Notes: generated by a model from the sequence alone, not told the origin. DNA of 64,000 bases from Poecilobothrus nobilitatus (GCA_947095535.1 OX352772.1:47449445-47513444); one strand, 5' to 3'. Positions 34,646 through 48,907 are shown, numbered from the stretch's first letter. Made by a program: numbers and translations.

Positions 34646-37600
34646 ACAATTATCTGACGTTATGTTGCATGTTAGACAACGTCACTAAATTGTTTAGAAC
34701 AATTTTCTTGATGTAAGTGATAACATTGATTTTGCTTAACAATAATAATCACGGTTATTCTCTTGCTTCAATTTTATTTTCTTTTTTATTCAATTGCGTC
34801 TAGAATTTACGATGATTTTTTTAAAGATCATTTAGAAAATAAAATGAAAATTCAGAAAAAAGTTAATAATTTAAATTAAAATTTTCATTTTAAATGTAAT
34901 TCCCTTTTTAGACAAGGATTTAATTTTCTTCTTACTTAATATCTTATATTGTCTTTGCTTTATTAGGATTTAAATTATATACTTATGTATATAAATTATA
35001 CAATAAAAATATATATTTTAATAGGTTCAAATTATTATGTAATAATTATTTTTAATACTTTTTCTTACCCATCTAATAAATTATGTACTTTAATACGTTA
35101 ATAAATGCCTGTAGTCTAATACACATTTATTATATATCATTGTGACTAATAAACTAAAGTAATTTTTTTTACTTTAATTTTGAATTAAATTTTAAATAGT
35201 AACTATTAAAATCTGATAATTAAAAATTTTAAAAATATAACATTTTTTTTTTAATAGGTACTTTATATATTTGGTAAAAACTATTTATAATAAATTTTTA
35301 AGTAAATGAATATTATGAAATGAATTAAATACAATGAATATAAGTAAAGTATAAATTAAAAGTACTAAAATATAAGCATTTATTAGTATGACTCCTTTTT
35401 ACTACTTAACTATCTTTTACTTCATCTCATTTATATCTTACATCTATATCTTACATTTATATCTTACGTTATATCATTCATTTAACTTATATTTTGTAAG
35501 CGCTATTAAAGTGTCGAGTTAACTGCCGTAAGAAAGATTAACTTTCATTACAAAAAAAAAATCTTTCCTGATATTGAAGAAGTTAGTTTAGACCTGTAAA
35601 TATTTTTCATGTTCCCTTTATTTTTTGTAATATTTTTTATCTCATTTTGCGGAGTTATATAATACAAGTTGTTCGATCAATAGACAGACTTTAATTTGAT
35701 AAGATAAGTCAAATTTAATAACTTGTGGATTTGAACTCTTTCTTTTTTTTGAGCCAATTTACTAACTAAAGGAAAATGAATCATATGTTTTGTTAGATCT
35801 TTAAATTATAAATATATATTGAATGTCACTGCTTGATTACAGGAAACTATGCTCTCTATATTTACTTCTATATTTTATGTAAAATGTTATAAATTTAACG
35901 TCAAGTCTCAACCTTAAATTTAACTATAATCGTTAACTAAAACCATTATAAAATCGACGATAATAATTACAAGAATATTTGTCATTGGGGTGCAATTCGG
36001 TATAGATATTTTGGGAAGGGATGTCAAGATCCTAAGGAATAATATAAACAAACTTAATTAATGAAAACAAAAAAAGTAATAGTATTTAAAACTTAGTTTG
36101 AAGCTTAGATTCCGTAACGCTATATGTATGTATAAAAATAAGATAAATTTAACGAAATCATAATATCATCTAAGTTTAAATATTTTTTTGGGAAAAAAAT
36201 TTTTATAATATTTTCTTCCACTAATTTTTTTTAAGTTAAATGCAATTTTTATTTATTTTAATGTTACCACAGTTGTAAACAGTTCCTGGTCTTTTTATTA
36301 TAATAAATTTAATTTTTTTTTTTCTTTCTGGCGCTTAACTACTGAACCCTAAACTTCCTCTATCAATCTTTTTAGTTAATAATTATTAATTGTTATTGAA
36401 ATGCGCCGAGCTACTGTTTTGTTTTGTTTTCTTTTTTTTTTTTTCTATTGCCTATCTACATTGAGTTTTTTTTTCTTTTTATCTTTTTACACAATATTAG
36501 TTGAGAAATAAAATTACAACTTCCTTTTACAAGATTTTTAATAATTTTAATGCGACAAGTCTTAAAAATATTCATGACTTCTGTTTTGAAAAAAAAAAAA
36601 ACAAAAAACAAAACAAAAAAAAACTAAAAATAAAATAATTTATAGTTAGAATAAAAAAAAAAAAAAAAAAACAAAAAAATATCCAACCAATTGATATCTT
36701 AGATAATTATGGTGTTAAATTATTTGCCATTACAAGTGCTATTCCTAGCAGCACTTTTATTTTTTTTTTTTTTTCATATTTTCTTTTAATGCTCTCTTAA
36801 AGTACTATAAAAACGAAAAGTAACCAACCAACTATTAACTGACTCGAGATTATCTTCTTTATAGAAAAAAAAAAAAAAAATTCCTGTTATTTACTTCCTA
36901 TCCTTATGTTCATGCGGTAATAATAAATGAATAAGACGGAAGTTAAAGTGAAAAGAACGTCATTTGATTTTTCAAAATATAAAAACAAAAAAGAAGTGTT
37001 CTATCAATATCAAGTTCACATTATTTAATTCAATTTAAAGTTGTTTTTATCCATTCCGTTTTTTTTTTTTTCAATTGATAGCACCAATTATCTGAAATGC
37101 TTATCGGCGGTTTTAGTTTCTCTTTTTCTTAGTCACGACATTTAGATCGAATCTGTTTTATGGAGCTAAATAATTAAGTTAAATACACCATGTAATAATG
37201 CTGGTCTGATTTTCTCAGTAAATTATTTAAATATCCATAATTCTTCATTCTTCATTGCATCAAAAGATTCTTGATTGTAGAGTACTGTAAAAGAAGCAAA
37301 TAGCAACTAAAAAAAACCTAAAAAGGATCTGACTAATATTTACTGACGTTTTTTTAAAACATTCTTTTGGTTTAAAATATGCCTCTTCGATCTCAATAGA
37401 AATGTTAATATCACTGGTGTCACAGTTGTTACAATTTTGGTTCTATTGCAATATATGTTAAATAAAAGTTGGCATTTTAATTGATCTCATGTGCTTTCCA
37501 AAATATGAATAATTGTTAATAATCATGGTGTATTCTTTAAAATATGAAAGAATTTCCCCAATAATATATTTCTTTTAAATAACCTTATGCCCATTATAAA

Positions 37601-38939
37601 TTCCAAAAATTAGTGTCCCTCCAATATTTCTTCGCCCATTTTTACAATATTTCTTTGCGATATACATATGTTGCCTCTACGCCAGAAGTTTTTTATGCAT
37701 ATCTAACATACGGAACTAAATTATCCTGTTTTGTCCCATATAATTTTTAAAAAATAATAAATTTACAGTTAGATAAATTAGTACAAGGTAGTTTAGAAGC
37801 TAACAAAGCACGATGTTTAGAAGTTCCTTAGGAAGAAGTCTTAGAAATAAGTTTATGATGTCTTAGAATTTGTAATTTTCTTTTTAGTACAAATTTTAAT
37901 TTCTAAGTCAATTTATTTGTTTTATAGAAATTTTTCAACTCAAACGTTAAATTTTTAGAACTTATATTTAGATACCAATAATAGCAATCACCTTTAAATT
38001 TTAAATTAACTGGTTATATTTAAAATGAAAGTAATTATATCTGCGGTTATATTATATAGTTATCTGTATCTTGTATTAAATGTACATTTTAAAATTTACA
38101 ATAGAAATCAATGAGATGTTAATAAATCCATTTAAATAATATAATTTTTAGTACCACGGCATATACAAACTTTTCAATTGGCTACCGATGTTCGTAATAA
38201 CATAATATGATTATAAGAAAAACAAACAAGAAAAAATAAAAAAAAAAATGCTGAAAAATTAAAGAAAATAAAAATATATTATTGATTTGCAGTAGTCCGG
38301 AAAGACGACTTCCTTAAATAGAAGTTTACCTTCGTAAAAACAAAAAAAAAAAAAAACAAAAACAAAAATTCATCAATGATACTACAAAAATTATAACAAC
38401 AACAATAAAAAAAAAATGTAATAAAAAATATTAGACTACACACGAGCCACTATCAAAATCGATTGAAATTTATACTGACTGGCTGTATAAAAAAAAGCGC
38501 AAATATTTTCAAAGGGTAATTTTAAGTCACTTACAATGAAAATTTTAAATAAAGAAGAAAAATATTTTTTTTTGCATTTGGAACAGTATTTAAATATTAA
38601 AAATAACGACATTTTTCAAAGAAAAATAAGAAAATTCTCTTACAAAAAAAACCTTTCATGTGAAATAATAAATTTGAAAAATCTTATCCCAACTTTAAGA
38701 TATCTGTGCATGGTTAAATACCAATTGAAAGAATACAACTTGTGTAGTTTTAATATTGATCTTCTTTTATTTTTTTAATTTATTTGTTCTAAAATATAGT
38801 TTTATAGATGGTAGAGCCATTTATAAACTTTGATCTTTGATACAATGATTCTCTATAATATACTTCTGCTCTTGAGCTTGGGATTTTCAGTTTTTGATTT
38901 CCATTGTGGGATTAAATTTTTAAAATATTATAAATCCAA
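34646..38939. other. AT-rich non-coding stretch
   Basis: No gene or complete element is supported. There are long homopolymers around 36580-36680 and 38340-38420. Confidence 0.5.
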
Positions 38940-39560
38940 TTCGATTTTGGTTTACATTAAAAACAGCCCTAAAGCCCTATCTTTAAATTTTTATAACACA
39001 GGTTCTATATTGCATATTTTTAATCTGGAAACGCCAAATGATAGTTGGTGTTATAAACTTTATAAATTTATATAAAATAAATATGTGGCTTTTCCAAGCG
39101 GTATTTTAATTTATCGTTATGTGAAATTCAATGTTTGCAAAAATTTGAACCTCTTCTATCTTTCAAACAGTTTAACTTAGAAGCTTGAAATTTTGAGAGG
39201 AGTTAGATGTTTGGAAATAAGTATAAATCATTTCAAGAAATATTTTTGTGTTATCCCTCTTTTAGGAGCTGTAACACCTGTAACTTGGCCAACTGTCCAA
39301 ATTTTTTTGAAGTAATAAACAAAAATAAAAGCCCCAACATTATTTTTTCTTTTGTGTTAATAATTTTTCTTTATAAGGGTTACCTTATATTTGGCGAAAG
39401 TGTGATTTGATATTTCTCAATTTTTTCTTACCAAAAAAAAAAAAATTAAACAAAGATGAATTTATTATCAAAATTTATTTTTCAATATATTATCTACTTT
39501 TTATAAAAATTTTTTAGTTTTGGAAATGTACTTTTTTGAAAACTTTTGGTTTTTTCCATT
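38940..39560 (+). repeat. Dispersed repeat, copy C (ACCGTTATGT family)
   Basis: This is a diverged copy. ATCTGGAAACGCCAAATGATAG is followed by TTTATCGTTATGTGAAA near 39110, and it ends with TTTTTAGTTTTGGAAATGTAC near 39520. The last part matches the right-hand interior of the TIR element at about 25135-25160. Short frames at 38536-39410 are readings of this repeat. Confidence 0.5.
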
Positions 39561-40714
39561 ACTTGTTCTTACATAATTTAATTTTCCAGTCTTTCTGCAT
39601 CCAACTTATAATAACTTGCAAACGATAGTTACTACGGCTCTAAAATTCTTTCAATTCTCCAACGTCATTTCTAAGACAATACTTGATATATAAATTTGGA
39701 GAACTTTCACATTAATGTGGGAAACTGATACCTAACCAATATTGCTTAGGAAGGATAATCTCAAATGATATTTAATAGAGATAGATCGATGGACATTAAA
39801 GTCGGTCTGTATTGAAAGATTAACTTTGATGATACTTTATGGTTTTGTGAGTTTTTTTTTTAATTGATAACGAGATCACATGACCAACCAAAATTATAAA
39901 CTTATTTAATTTGCATTCAATACACCCAATTTGTTTCTATACTTAAAAATATTAAAAAAATTATTATGCTCTCATTATTCATTTGTTCATTTCAAATTTC
40001 ATGGATGATGAAACATTTAGACATATCCATCATACCATCATATTCTTATACAAAACAAATGAAATATAAATTCAGTAAAAACAAAAAAAAGAAGATCTTA
40101 GGAGAATTCTCCATGCAAAAATTTAATTTAATAAAAATATATGTTCATATAAGACTCAAAAGAATTACAATAACATTTCCTTTTTTTTTGTTATCTTTCA
40201 TAAATTACAAAAACAAAAAATGCAATGAATAGAAAAAATTTTCTTCATGAATTCTATTTTCTTTTCTATTTTATTTCCATGTTAATCTAATAATGAATCT
40301 TTTAGAACAATTTATCTATAAATATGTTAGATATTGTATATAATCATAAATGAAAATGGGAGAATCAGAAATACATATACGAGTATAAAAAAACTTGAAA
40401 TAGAAATTTTTTTTTTAAAACTGTTTGTGTTATACATAATTGCAGGAAAGTAATAATTTTTCATGTTCCTGTTATTCTAAGACCATCTATAGAATATTCA
40501 TATGATGATGATGATTATGTTTATGATAAACGTAATTTATTAGAATTATCAAACAACCTATAAGAAAATAGAAATCACAAAATTTTCATTCATTTGTTTT
40601 CCTTTTTATATGTTTTTCTTCCTTTTTTAGTTTATTTTGAAAAATATTTTTCTGCTTATTAGTTTTACTATGTCCGATCCATCATTTGTTTACAAAAGTT
40701 TTTTTTTGTTTTCT

Positions 40715-41095
40715 AAGGGAAGCAGAAATCTTTCAAAGACACCAAGATTTTCCCCTTGGTAGTATTGGATTCTTACCGATTATACCCACCTTCACTTTTA
40801 GCCAATATAATGGCATGTAATCCCTACTAACTAACGCAGTATATTGGATAGGGAGTAGGGATAGGAAAGGATATGATAAGGATACGGAAACATTGAATTG
40901 GGAGTGGAACTGTAAGGAAACAATGAATCCGCCTATTATTATTACTATTTTGCTAACAGTAACTATACTCTATAGCCATCAACAATTACAGTAGTATATG
41001 AGGAATGAGGTAATTAATTGAAGACAACCTAACTGTCACTGTTATTATTGATATTGGTATTGGTATTAGTTATTAATATTATTATTATTATTATT
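40715..41095 (+). repeat. Dispersed repeat family T, copy 2
   Basis: It is collinear with 19668-20068 from AATCTTTCAAAGACACCAAGA through TAGGGAGTAGGGATAGGAAAG and CCGCCTATTATTATT to a TTATTAATATTATTATTATTA tail. It is diverged by scattered substitutions and small indels. Confidence 0.75.
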
Positions 41096-42171
41096 TACTA
41101 CAGAGACAGGGCCATCACCGCATTACAACGTGCAGCGTGCATTAACCTCCTCGCATAATATAACCAAAGACTGTATTTCATTTGACAGGATTTCATTTGT
41201 ATGTGTATATTCAAAAATAATCGTAATTCTAAAACTCTTGGTTTTCTAACTAACTTCTTTTTTTTTTGATGTGCAAAACAGAAATAATTCAAATCTATAG
41301 CAAAGAAATGGAGTAGAAATATTTACAGTAGGTATATATAGAAAATACTTAGAAAAAAAATGAAATCATTGAATCTTAAAAAAGTTTTTTTTTATAGATT
41401 AAATAAAATGTAAGACATGAAAATAACATGAACCAAACAACTAAAATTATTACAATTGAGTATATTCATATCAACCATTTTAAAAGGTGTTTTAATTAGT
41501 TTAGATTTATTAGGTATTTTGATCATTTCATGATTTGTATATATGATAGATTTTATTCAAATCACAGTTACATTTATGAGTATTAAAATAAACTTCAAAG
41601 TGAAAAGCAAAGAAAGCCTCAGTTAGCGTGGATTTTTTTTATTGATTTTGTCAAATTTCAGTAATAATACTGCTATGTGAATAAGAATTAGGGATAAATT
41701 AAAAAATGAGTTTTAAGAGAGAATGTATTTTAAATTATTACTACAAAATTAATTCATCACCATCATGAACACCAGCATTACACTTGAAGAGGTGAACTAG
41801 GATATTAATTCCTCGACATATTTCCTCCACTTGTTATTCAATTTTTTACTGTCAACGTAGCTAGATCTCTTTCTAAGCTATCTAACCATCTTAACTAGTC
41901 AAAAAAAATATAAAAATGGATTTCATTCTCATTAATATATTAAGTGTCTTCAATTATTTTAGATATTATGTCATTAGATGTAATTTAATTTTGAAATATA
42001 AAATTTTGTTTCAGTTAAATTTATTTTTGTGGCTATTCTAATTTTATTCCACAAAAAATCTAATTTTTCAACATTTATTTCACATAACAGTCACATAGTA
42101 AATATAAATATACACATAAGAATTAATTAACTAACGAGATATATTAACCGGAGTTCTGTCTCAGATAATAT

Positions 42172-42200
42172 ATATATCTATATATATATATATATATATA
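42172..42200. repeat. (TA)n microsatellite
   Basis: A TA-repeat tract directly abuts the 44-bp palindrome. Confidence 0.85.
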
Positions 42201-42242
42201 ATTGCCTACTCGAAAATATCGATATTTTCGAGTAGGCAATTA
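42199..42242. repeat. Perfect 44-bp palindrome
   Basis: The left arm TAATTGCCTACTCGAAAATA.. is mirrored exactly with no spacer; the centre is ATATC/GATAT at 42220/42221. It can extrude as a cruciform. It is not part of any other repeat that I recognise in the window. Confidence 0.9.
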
Positions 42243-42317
42243 GTTTTTAATTATAGCTTTGTTTATTTTTTACACCTAACGGTCTACAATGGACTCATCA
42301 TACAAAATTATATCTTT

Positions 42318-42650
42318 ATTACTTACTTACTTAATGGCCGATTGAAGTTCCTGGCCCTGCCTCAACACATCCTTCCATGTTTTACGATTCGGGGCAGTTT
42401 CTCTCCATTTGGAAACCTCAAGCTTTGTGAATTGCGTCGAAGTTTCGTTACTGCAAAGAATTTCAGTCATCCTTGACGTTTTACGAAGTTTAGATTCAAA
42501 AATTCTTTTTGCTAGAGCATAAGTTGTACTTGGCCTAACCAGTGAAGTCGCATGCGCTTAATTTTATTAACTAGGCCAACCTCATTGTACAGTTCGTAGA
42601 ACTTGGCGTTAGATCTTCTCCTCCTTGCTTCGATTGAGTTGGGAAAATAA
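42318..42650 (-). pseudogene. Non-LTR retrotransposon C-terminal fragment with TAAG-repeat tail
   Basis: Read on the - strand from 42640, a frame gives an Arg-rich start, then an ELYNEVGLVNKIKRMRLHWLGQVQ segment (abbreviated here by its key features: KIKRMR, HWLGQV) typical of the C-terminal end of LINE reverse transcriptases. After a break it ends KWRETAPNRKTWKDVL. The 3' end is a short tandem repeat (TTACTTACTTACTTA on the + strand), as in LINEs with microsatellite tails. A frameshift or stop near the middle disables it. The exact clade is not determined. Confidence 0.55.
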
Positions 42651-44390
42651 ATGCCACAAAGAATATTATGCTATTAGCTTTACGAATCTAATTTTAGTTA
42701 CTAGGTACTCTTTTAAAAAGTATTTTTAAAAGTTTTACTTTAATTACAACTGAAATTGTGAAAATGAAGAAAAAATATAACAAATTTAAAAATCTTTTCT
42801 CAGAAACATGCAATTAATTATCACTTAAATTAATTATACACTTAACTTCAATAAACAAATAAATATATTTTTAACAGGAATTTGATTTCCTTTACTAACT
42901 ATATTCTCCACTTTAATTATTATAAAAATCATAACCTTAAGTTATAATAACCTTTAACGTTCTTTGAAGACAAGAATTTTTTTTTTTTTTTAGTCATGTA
43001 TGCATAAATAATGCATCAAATCAATTTTTAAAATTTTTAACTGATTATTGTTAATTTTTCACAACTCTCCACTAACAATTACCGCAAAAACATAAAAAAA
43101 AAAAAATAAAATACAGATGATTTCCCTTAAGAATTGATTCCGTGCAAAATTCTAACAATCAGTTTCCTTTCTTGATTAATTTCATCCAATTGTAATTGAT
43201 AGGTTGTTACTGTATTGTAAAATAAAAACAATTTTTTCAACATTTTTAAAATCATCTTCTCTTATTTTAGGATGCTTGTTCTTTGGCAGTCTTTTTTTTT
43301 TGTTTTTTTTTCCCATCCCCCTGTCCCCTTTGCTTTTTCATCATTAAAAGCGATTGGAAGAAAAACAACAAACTATCGAAAAGTATATATTTTTCATGGT
43401 AATTATCTTTTCTCTAGGGATGAGTTAAGAAAATGAAACAACCATCTAAATATCAATGATAAAATATTGGTATTAGTTAAAGCTATAAAAGTGAATTGAA
43501 TCTAATTACTATACACTTTCGCTGTTAATAGAGTTTAATTAATCTTAAAAAATCATTTTTTTTTAAATTTATTTTCATCAAGACTGAAGAAAAAATTATA
43601 TGTTCAAGCATCAGTGGTCGCTATTATTGCAGTTTGTCAGTTTTACATAATATAATAAAGATTCATAAATTTAGTTAGATAGTCTTTTTCAAAAAATTAT
43701 TTTCATCATTTCTTGTCATAAATTTCAAGGTCCAGTTTTTGCTGACTAATATTTCTCGATAATAATTTTTGAACTTAAAGTTAAGAAATTGTTTTCCTAA
43801 CTAAAGAATATTACTCTTAACTTATCTCGCCGGACTATTAAAACTATTAAGGAAGTCATTACTAGATATTTGTGGGTCAAAAAGATTATTGTATATTTCG
43901 GGGACCTTTTTGAAAACTTTGTTCTAAAATATTTTCATTGGAAAGAATAGCTGAAAAAATATAATCTAAAATTTTATATTAAACATTTATTGTTTTAATT
44001 CACAATAAAACTTCCTCCTAGTTGCTTTTCCATCCTTGAATCTTATTATGGGTTGGTTCAATTAACTCTTAAATCATTTTGATTATGATTTCCATTATAT
44101 TTTATATTATAAAATCAATAAAAATGTCTAGAATTTAATTAGGTAATTAAGTAGTTTTTTAAAATCTATGATATCTTAAACAAATTGTTCAAAAATAGAG
44201 AAAAGACTTTAAATAAAATCGGCAGCGGAAAACGCCATGGGAGAACTTTTAAAAATCTAAAGAAACAAAAGAGAATCTTATCTAAAACACCTTTTACTGT
44301 TTTGTATTGATGATCTTTTTTCTTTTTTTTTTTAAGTCAGATCAATTCTGGGATACCATGTAAATATAAAGTATTTACTTTGTTTTTATT
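42651..44390. other. AT-rich non-coding stretch
   Basis: No gene, RNA or element with definable ends was seen. Confidence 0.5.
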
Positions 44391-45385
44391 ATACAAGGTG
44401 TCTAACTCTCAAAAGTTTTTCTTTAAATGGGCGGTCAGAGATATCACGACAAACAAAAATTTATTTGCGTATAGGTAGATCCCAGTCAAATACGTTATGA
44501 AGCTACCCCCCCTTTAACTTTTTTTTTTATAAATTACGGGCTTTAACTGATTTTCAACTAAACAGTCTCAACATAAAAAAAGTATAAAATTATAAAGCCT
44601 GTTCTTTTCTTCCATTTCAAGTTAGACAGCAAAAACATGACTTTAGAACTTATGACTTTATGAAATAATATATTTATTTCATAAAGTCCTAAACAACATT
44701 TTAATAAAATTTCTTACTAAAAAATTATCAATAATTATTTTATTATAGATAATTTTTACATTTTTAGGGAAAACTGGTTTTTGATGTAGACAAAAGACTT
44801 GGAATTTAAAATTTATGATGACAATATGATAATAGTGCATTTACGATAATATAAAGAAGCGTATGATAACAAGAACTTTGCCTATAATATATTAATATGT
44901 ATATGTATGAAAAGAGCTTACTCAAAGTGCTCACTCAAGGTGTATTCAAAATGCAAACAAAGAAGACTTAAATAATTTGTACTAAACATTTTTTTTCTCA
45001 TTTAGCTATTTTTTTAACAAAGTGGGTTTAAGTGATATTTTTTTTAATAATATTTGGCTTTAAGACCTCATATCTTCGATCTTTAAAGCAACGTATGCCT
45101 GCCAATAATATAGACTCCTCTCCTCTACCGTCTACCCTTTCAGTTTTTCTTCTAGCTTTAATTTTTTTTTTGTTTCGACATCCCTGATCACTCATGTCAA
45201 GGAAAATCCGTCTATCCTTTCAGTTTCTAGCTTTAATTTTTTTTTGTTTCGACATCCCTGATCACTCATGTCAAGGAAAATCCGTCTATCCTTTCAGTTT
45301 TTCCTCTAGCCTTAATTTTTTTTTGTTTCGACATCCCTGATCACTCATGTCAAGGTAAATCACTAAGAGCCCAACACCCTGTATA
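44391..45385. mobile_element. Probable non-autonomous TIR element containing a minisatellite
   Basis: The left end (TA)TACAAGGTGTCTAACTCT and the right end, reverse-complemented to TACAGGGTGTTGGGCTCT, share 13 of 18 positions and abut TA. The terminus resembles the CAGGGTG ends of the element at 1-513. There is no coding frame. The right third is a three-unit minisatellite. Confidence 0.5.
45127..45357 (+). repeat. Minisatellite, three units of 74-80 bp
   Basis: The units start at 45127, 45207 and 45281. Each holds CCGTCTA.CCTTTCAGTTT, CTAGC.TTAATTTTTTTTTG and TTTCGACATCCCTGATCACT. The near-identity of the last two units shows recent expansion. Confidence 0.85.
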
Positions 45386-46745
45386 GTTTGAAAAGTTCAA
45401 GAACCGAAAGATTCTTTTACTTCATTATATGTTCATATATATTTTTTGTACTTATTGCCTATTATTACAAATATATGTAGATCCATCACATCGTTAATGT
45501 TTAAACAATTATGAATTATTATTTAGTTTATTTTTTTTTTTGCTCTTATCAATTGGTATTTTACTGAGTTCTTAAATGATTATAAATGATCTGAGCAATC
45601 ATCGTTTATTTTAAAGTGACTGTGATTAATCAAGTAATTATTTTTTTTTTCATATAATTTTTTTTTATTTTTTGTACAGGTTTAGAAGAACATCATATTA
45701 TTGGAAGTTATACTATATAGATACTTTTACTTTTATATTGAAGCAGCTTTTCAAAGAAATTAAATTTTCTCTATAGGAAATTCTAAAACATGTGCATAGT
45801 AATTATTTACTAAATCTCATTACAAACACATATACAAAACATAGGTATACATATATAGTTGTAAATAGGATAGTGTGAACTAATGAATTTATATGTTTTT
45901 ATTTGATAAAAATTTTGCGTATGCGTTCTAAAGTTAATAGTCATTTAATATTTTGCTTATTCGAAATAGCTTATAAAGTTTTGTTCATGGTTTTTTTATT
46001 ATGACAAATTCTTGTTTATATAGCTTCATTAATAGCGTTGTATCACTAAAACTATCCTATACTGCTATATCCTATAAATACCCTTGAAGATCATTTAAAA
46101 AGTGCTTGTTATTAAAGACTTGCTACCTTTATTTTGTCAGCAACAGGTACGTTTTTACAGGTATGCAGTCTTTTTCTTTCTCAATTCAACTTCTTTCCTA
46201 ATTAAAAAAAAAATGCTAGCCTCATGTGATCCAGGTTAGGTTATGCCGTATCATATATAAGTTTAATATAATTTTAAACTTATTGAAAGTGTATTATGCA
46301 TTTTAATTCCTTTTTGTAGTCAATTTTGTGATAATTTCGGTCAATTTTTTTGTATATTTGCAAAAATTAAAGTTCAGAGAATACCATTCCTTTATTTTTT
46401 TTATATCTCTACAAATACTTGAAGAATATTGAAGCAATTTCACTCTTTTATAAATATCTGGAAAGCAATGACGTATGATCTATTAAACCAATATCTATTA
46501 TGCCTCCCATAAGACAATTTCAACGTACAACGATAGAGGCAGCAAGTGCTGATTTCTACACATAGAAAAATCCTTGGTGGCTCAAATCTGATCATTCGTT
46601 GTGGGAACAGCTAAGATGAAGAACTTCCTTCAATTAAATGTGTTTCCTTTTATCATTAATGTTTGATTGTAGAATTTGTGACAAATCAAAACAAAACCTT
46701 TTTAGCTTCATATCTAATTTAATCTAGAACTCTTACCTATATTCT

Positions 46746-46952
46746 TTTTTTTTTTTATTTTTTTTTTTCTTTTAATGCATAGTTCTGCCACATAAATGTG
46801 GACAGAAAATTTCACAGTCTGTCCTATACAGGCGTGACTGTAAATGTCGTAAGGGGGAATAACTCCTACCACGTGTGTGGGATTCGAACCCACTCTCCCT
46901 TGGTGTTTACAGCGTATTTTATACGCTCTTACCCACTAAGGCACCGAGGCCC
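46746..46952 (-). mobile_element. tRNA-derived SINE, family A, copy 2
   Basis: Read on the - strand: GGGCCTCGGTGCCTTAGTGGG (A box), GGGTTCGAATCCCAC (B box), the common body and a poly-A-rich end. It is flanked by TACCTATATTCT (46734-46745) and TACCTAATATTCT (46954-46966), a target duplication with one indel. Confidence 0.85.
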
Positions 46953-47394
46953 TACCTAATATTCTATTTCGTTTCAGTTTTCCTTCTACTTATTTTTCTT
47001 AATTTGTATTCGTAAACAATCCGTTCCTTAAATTTATCTAGAGTGTAAAAAAAAACAAATTTTTATAGAAATATAAGTTTGAACTGAATAATTATTTACG
47101 CAATCTTAATCTAATTCCAAATCTAAACGAGCTGTGCGATAATTCATTAACATCTCTAATTGTTTTTCTTTTAAAAAAATCCTTTATTAATCATTTTGGT
47201 TTCTGTTTGATAATATCAAATAATAGAGTAAATTTCATCTCACCTAGCGTTGTTAGAATTTCATATATACTAAAACAAAATAAAAATTGTTAAGTTAACA
47301 CAACGTATATAATTAGAAAAGTTTTAGAAAAAAGCTAAAATAACTCATATAATTCTACTTCTATAACTTAGAACCTTTTCTTTTTAACCCATTT

Positions 47395-48045
47395 ATCAAA
47401 AAAAAAATTTGAAAAGTTTGCTTATTAGATTCACTCTTTGTGTCCGTCTATCTGGTTCTAGATAGAACAATGAAATTTTAGTCATGTATTAATGTTGTAA
47501 AACAAGATTTTTATGTAGTCCCATCGTTGACGGAGCTACAACTGCTCAAAGTTGGAAAAGCCCAAAAAGTAAAATTTTTAATTGTTTATATCTGAAGTTC
47601 TACTAAATATTTTTCCAATATAGAAACGTTCATTTCGTTCACGTTATAATAAACGATTTTGCTTCCTTCATATCTCCGCAATGCTTTTGGATACAACTTT
47701 GAAATATTAAGGGAAGCAAGATATTTCAGCATTAGCATAAGTTCCGTTTTTTTTTTGTACCAGAGGGGGAAAGAGCTGTTTATGGTCAAAAATTGAATTT
47801 TTTCTATTTTTAGACACTTGTAACTCTCGAAAGGTGTGAAAATTGATCGTAACTATGACATTCAAATTAAAGTTCAAGTATTATATTTTTACATATGAGT
47901 TAACAACTTTCTTAATTACAAAAGGTTTCCTTAAAAGTGAAGAAAGTGTATCTTTATTTTTAACAATTTTTTCCTTCATATCAAATTCTAAGAAAAGTAA
48001 TTCTAAACTGTTGTTTTTATTATCTTTGGGAAAATATTGGAGTCA
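47395..48045 (+). repeat. Dispersed repeat, copy D (ACCGTTATGT family)
   Basis: It aligns with the first unit and right edge of the TIR element at 23873-25466. Shared landmarks are CACTCTTTGTGTCCGTCTA, TTATGTAGTCCCATC, GGTCAAAAATTGAA, TTAAAGTTCAAGTATTATATTTTTA, and a TTTTTATTATCTTTGGGAAA ending. The terminal inverted repeats are not recognisable. Confidence 0.6.
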
Positions 48046-48459
48046 TTATATATTATACAAATAGTAGGTTGTTAAGATATCTGTCCAAACAAAATAATGT
48101 ACCTAATAATTTTTATTTATAAATTTGAATAAACATAAATTGATTATTCCTGTTTATTTTAGTAAAAGCTTTTCTATTTATTTATATAAAACTTAAACTT
48201 TTATAATCGAAATCTAATAATCATCGTGTTATCAATTATCTTATCAGCAAGAATTTAGTTAGTAACTTATGTTCTGGGAAGCATATATTTTTATTCAGTT
48301 GGTAAGTAGTAAAATTTCATAGTTATCACTTTGTTTAATTAAAACTAAAAAATATATCTTATAATTTAGTATTTTATGTATATACGGGTATAAATAATTT
48401 TATAATAGTGGTTATTAAATAAAAAATAATAAAATTGACTTTGTTGTTTTTTTTCTCTA

Positions 48460-48655
48460 AAGCAGGTGGGAATCTTCGAAAGAATTCCTCGTTGGCTGGT
48501 GTCAGATTCTTACTGACTAAACCCAACCTCCCCTTTAACCAATATAATGGAATGAAGTCCTAAGTCTGCTAATGTAATATATTGATTAGGGAGCAGATAT
48601 AAGAGAAGATAGAACAAGGAAGCGGAAACATTGAATTGGGAGTGGGACTGTTACG
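48460..48655 (+). repeat. Dispersed repeat family T, truncated copy 3
   Basis: It matches the first 200 bp of 19668-20068 (GGGAATCTTC.. to ATTGAATTGGGAGTGGGACTG) and then stops abruptly. The 3' half and TTA tail are missing. Confidence 0.7.
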
Positions 48656-48907
48656 CCATGAGTCAGATTGTATGATTAAATGGTTTAGTGAATTTCTTTA
48701 ATTCATCAGTCCCCACCACCATTCAAATCATTGCATTATTTAATAAATGTTTCAAATTATGAATTTTGTTTTTTATATCAATTCGTGATTTGAAATATTT
48801 TTTGAATTTTGTTTAATCATTCTTCAAATTTTATTTTAAGTTTTATTATTCAGTTTTCTTTCTAAAAAAACAAAAGAAAACTTCAATTTGCAACATAACT
48901 ATTATTG

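Noticed and set aside
45655..45720. Strong-looking acceptor TTTTGTACAG followed by a short open frame
   Set aside because: The frames close within 13 to about 30 codons and no downstream donor or polyadenylation context supports an exon.
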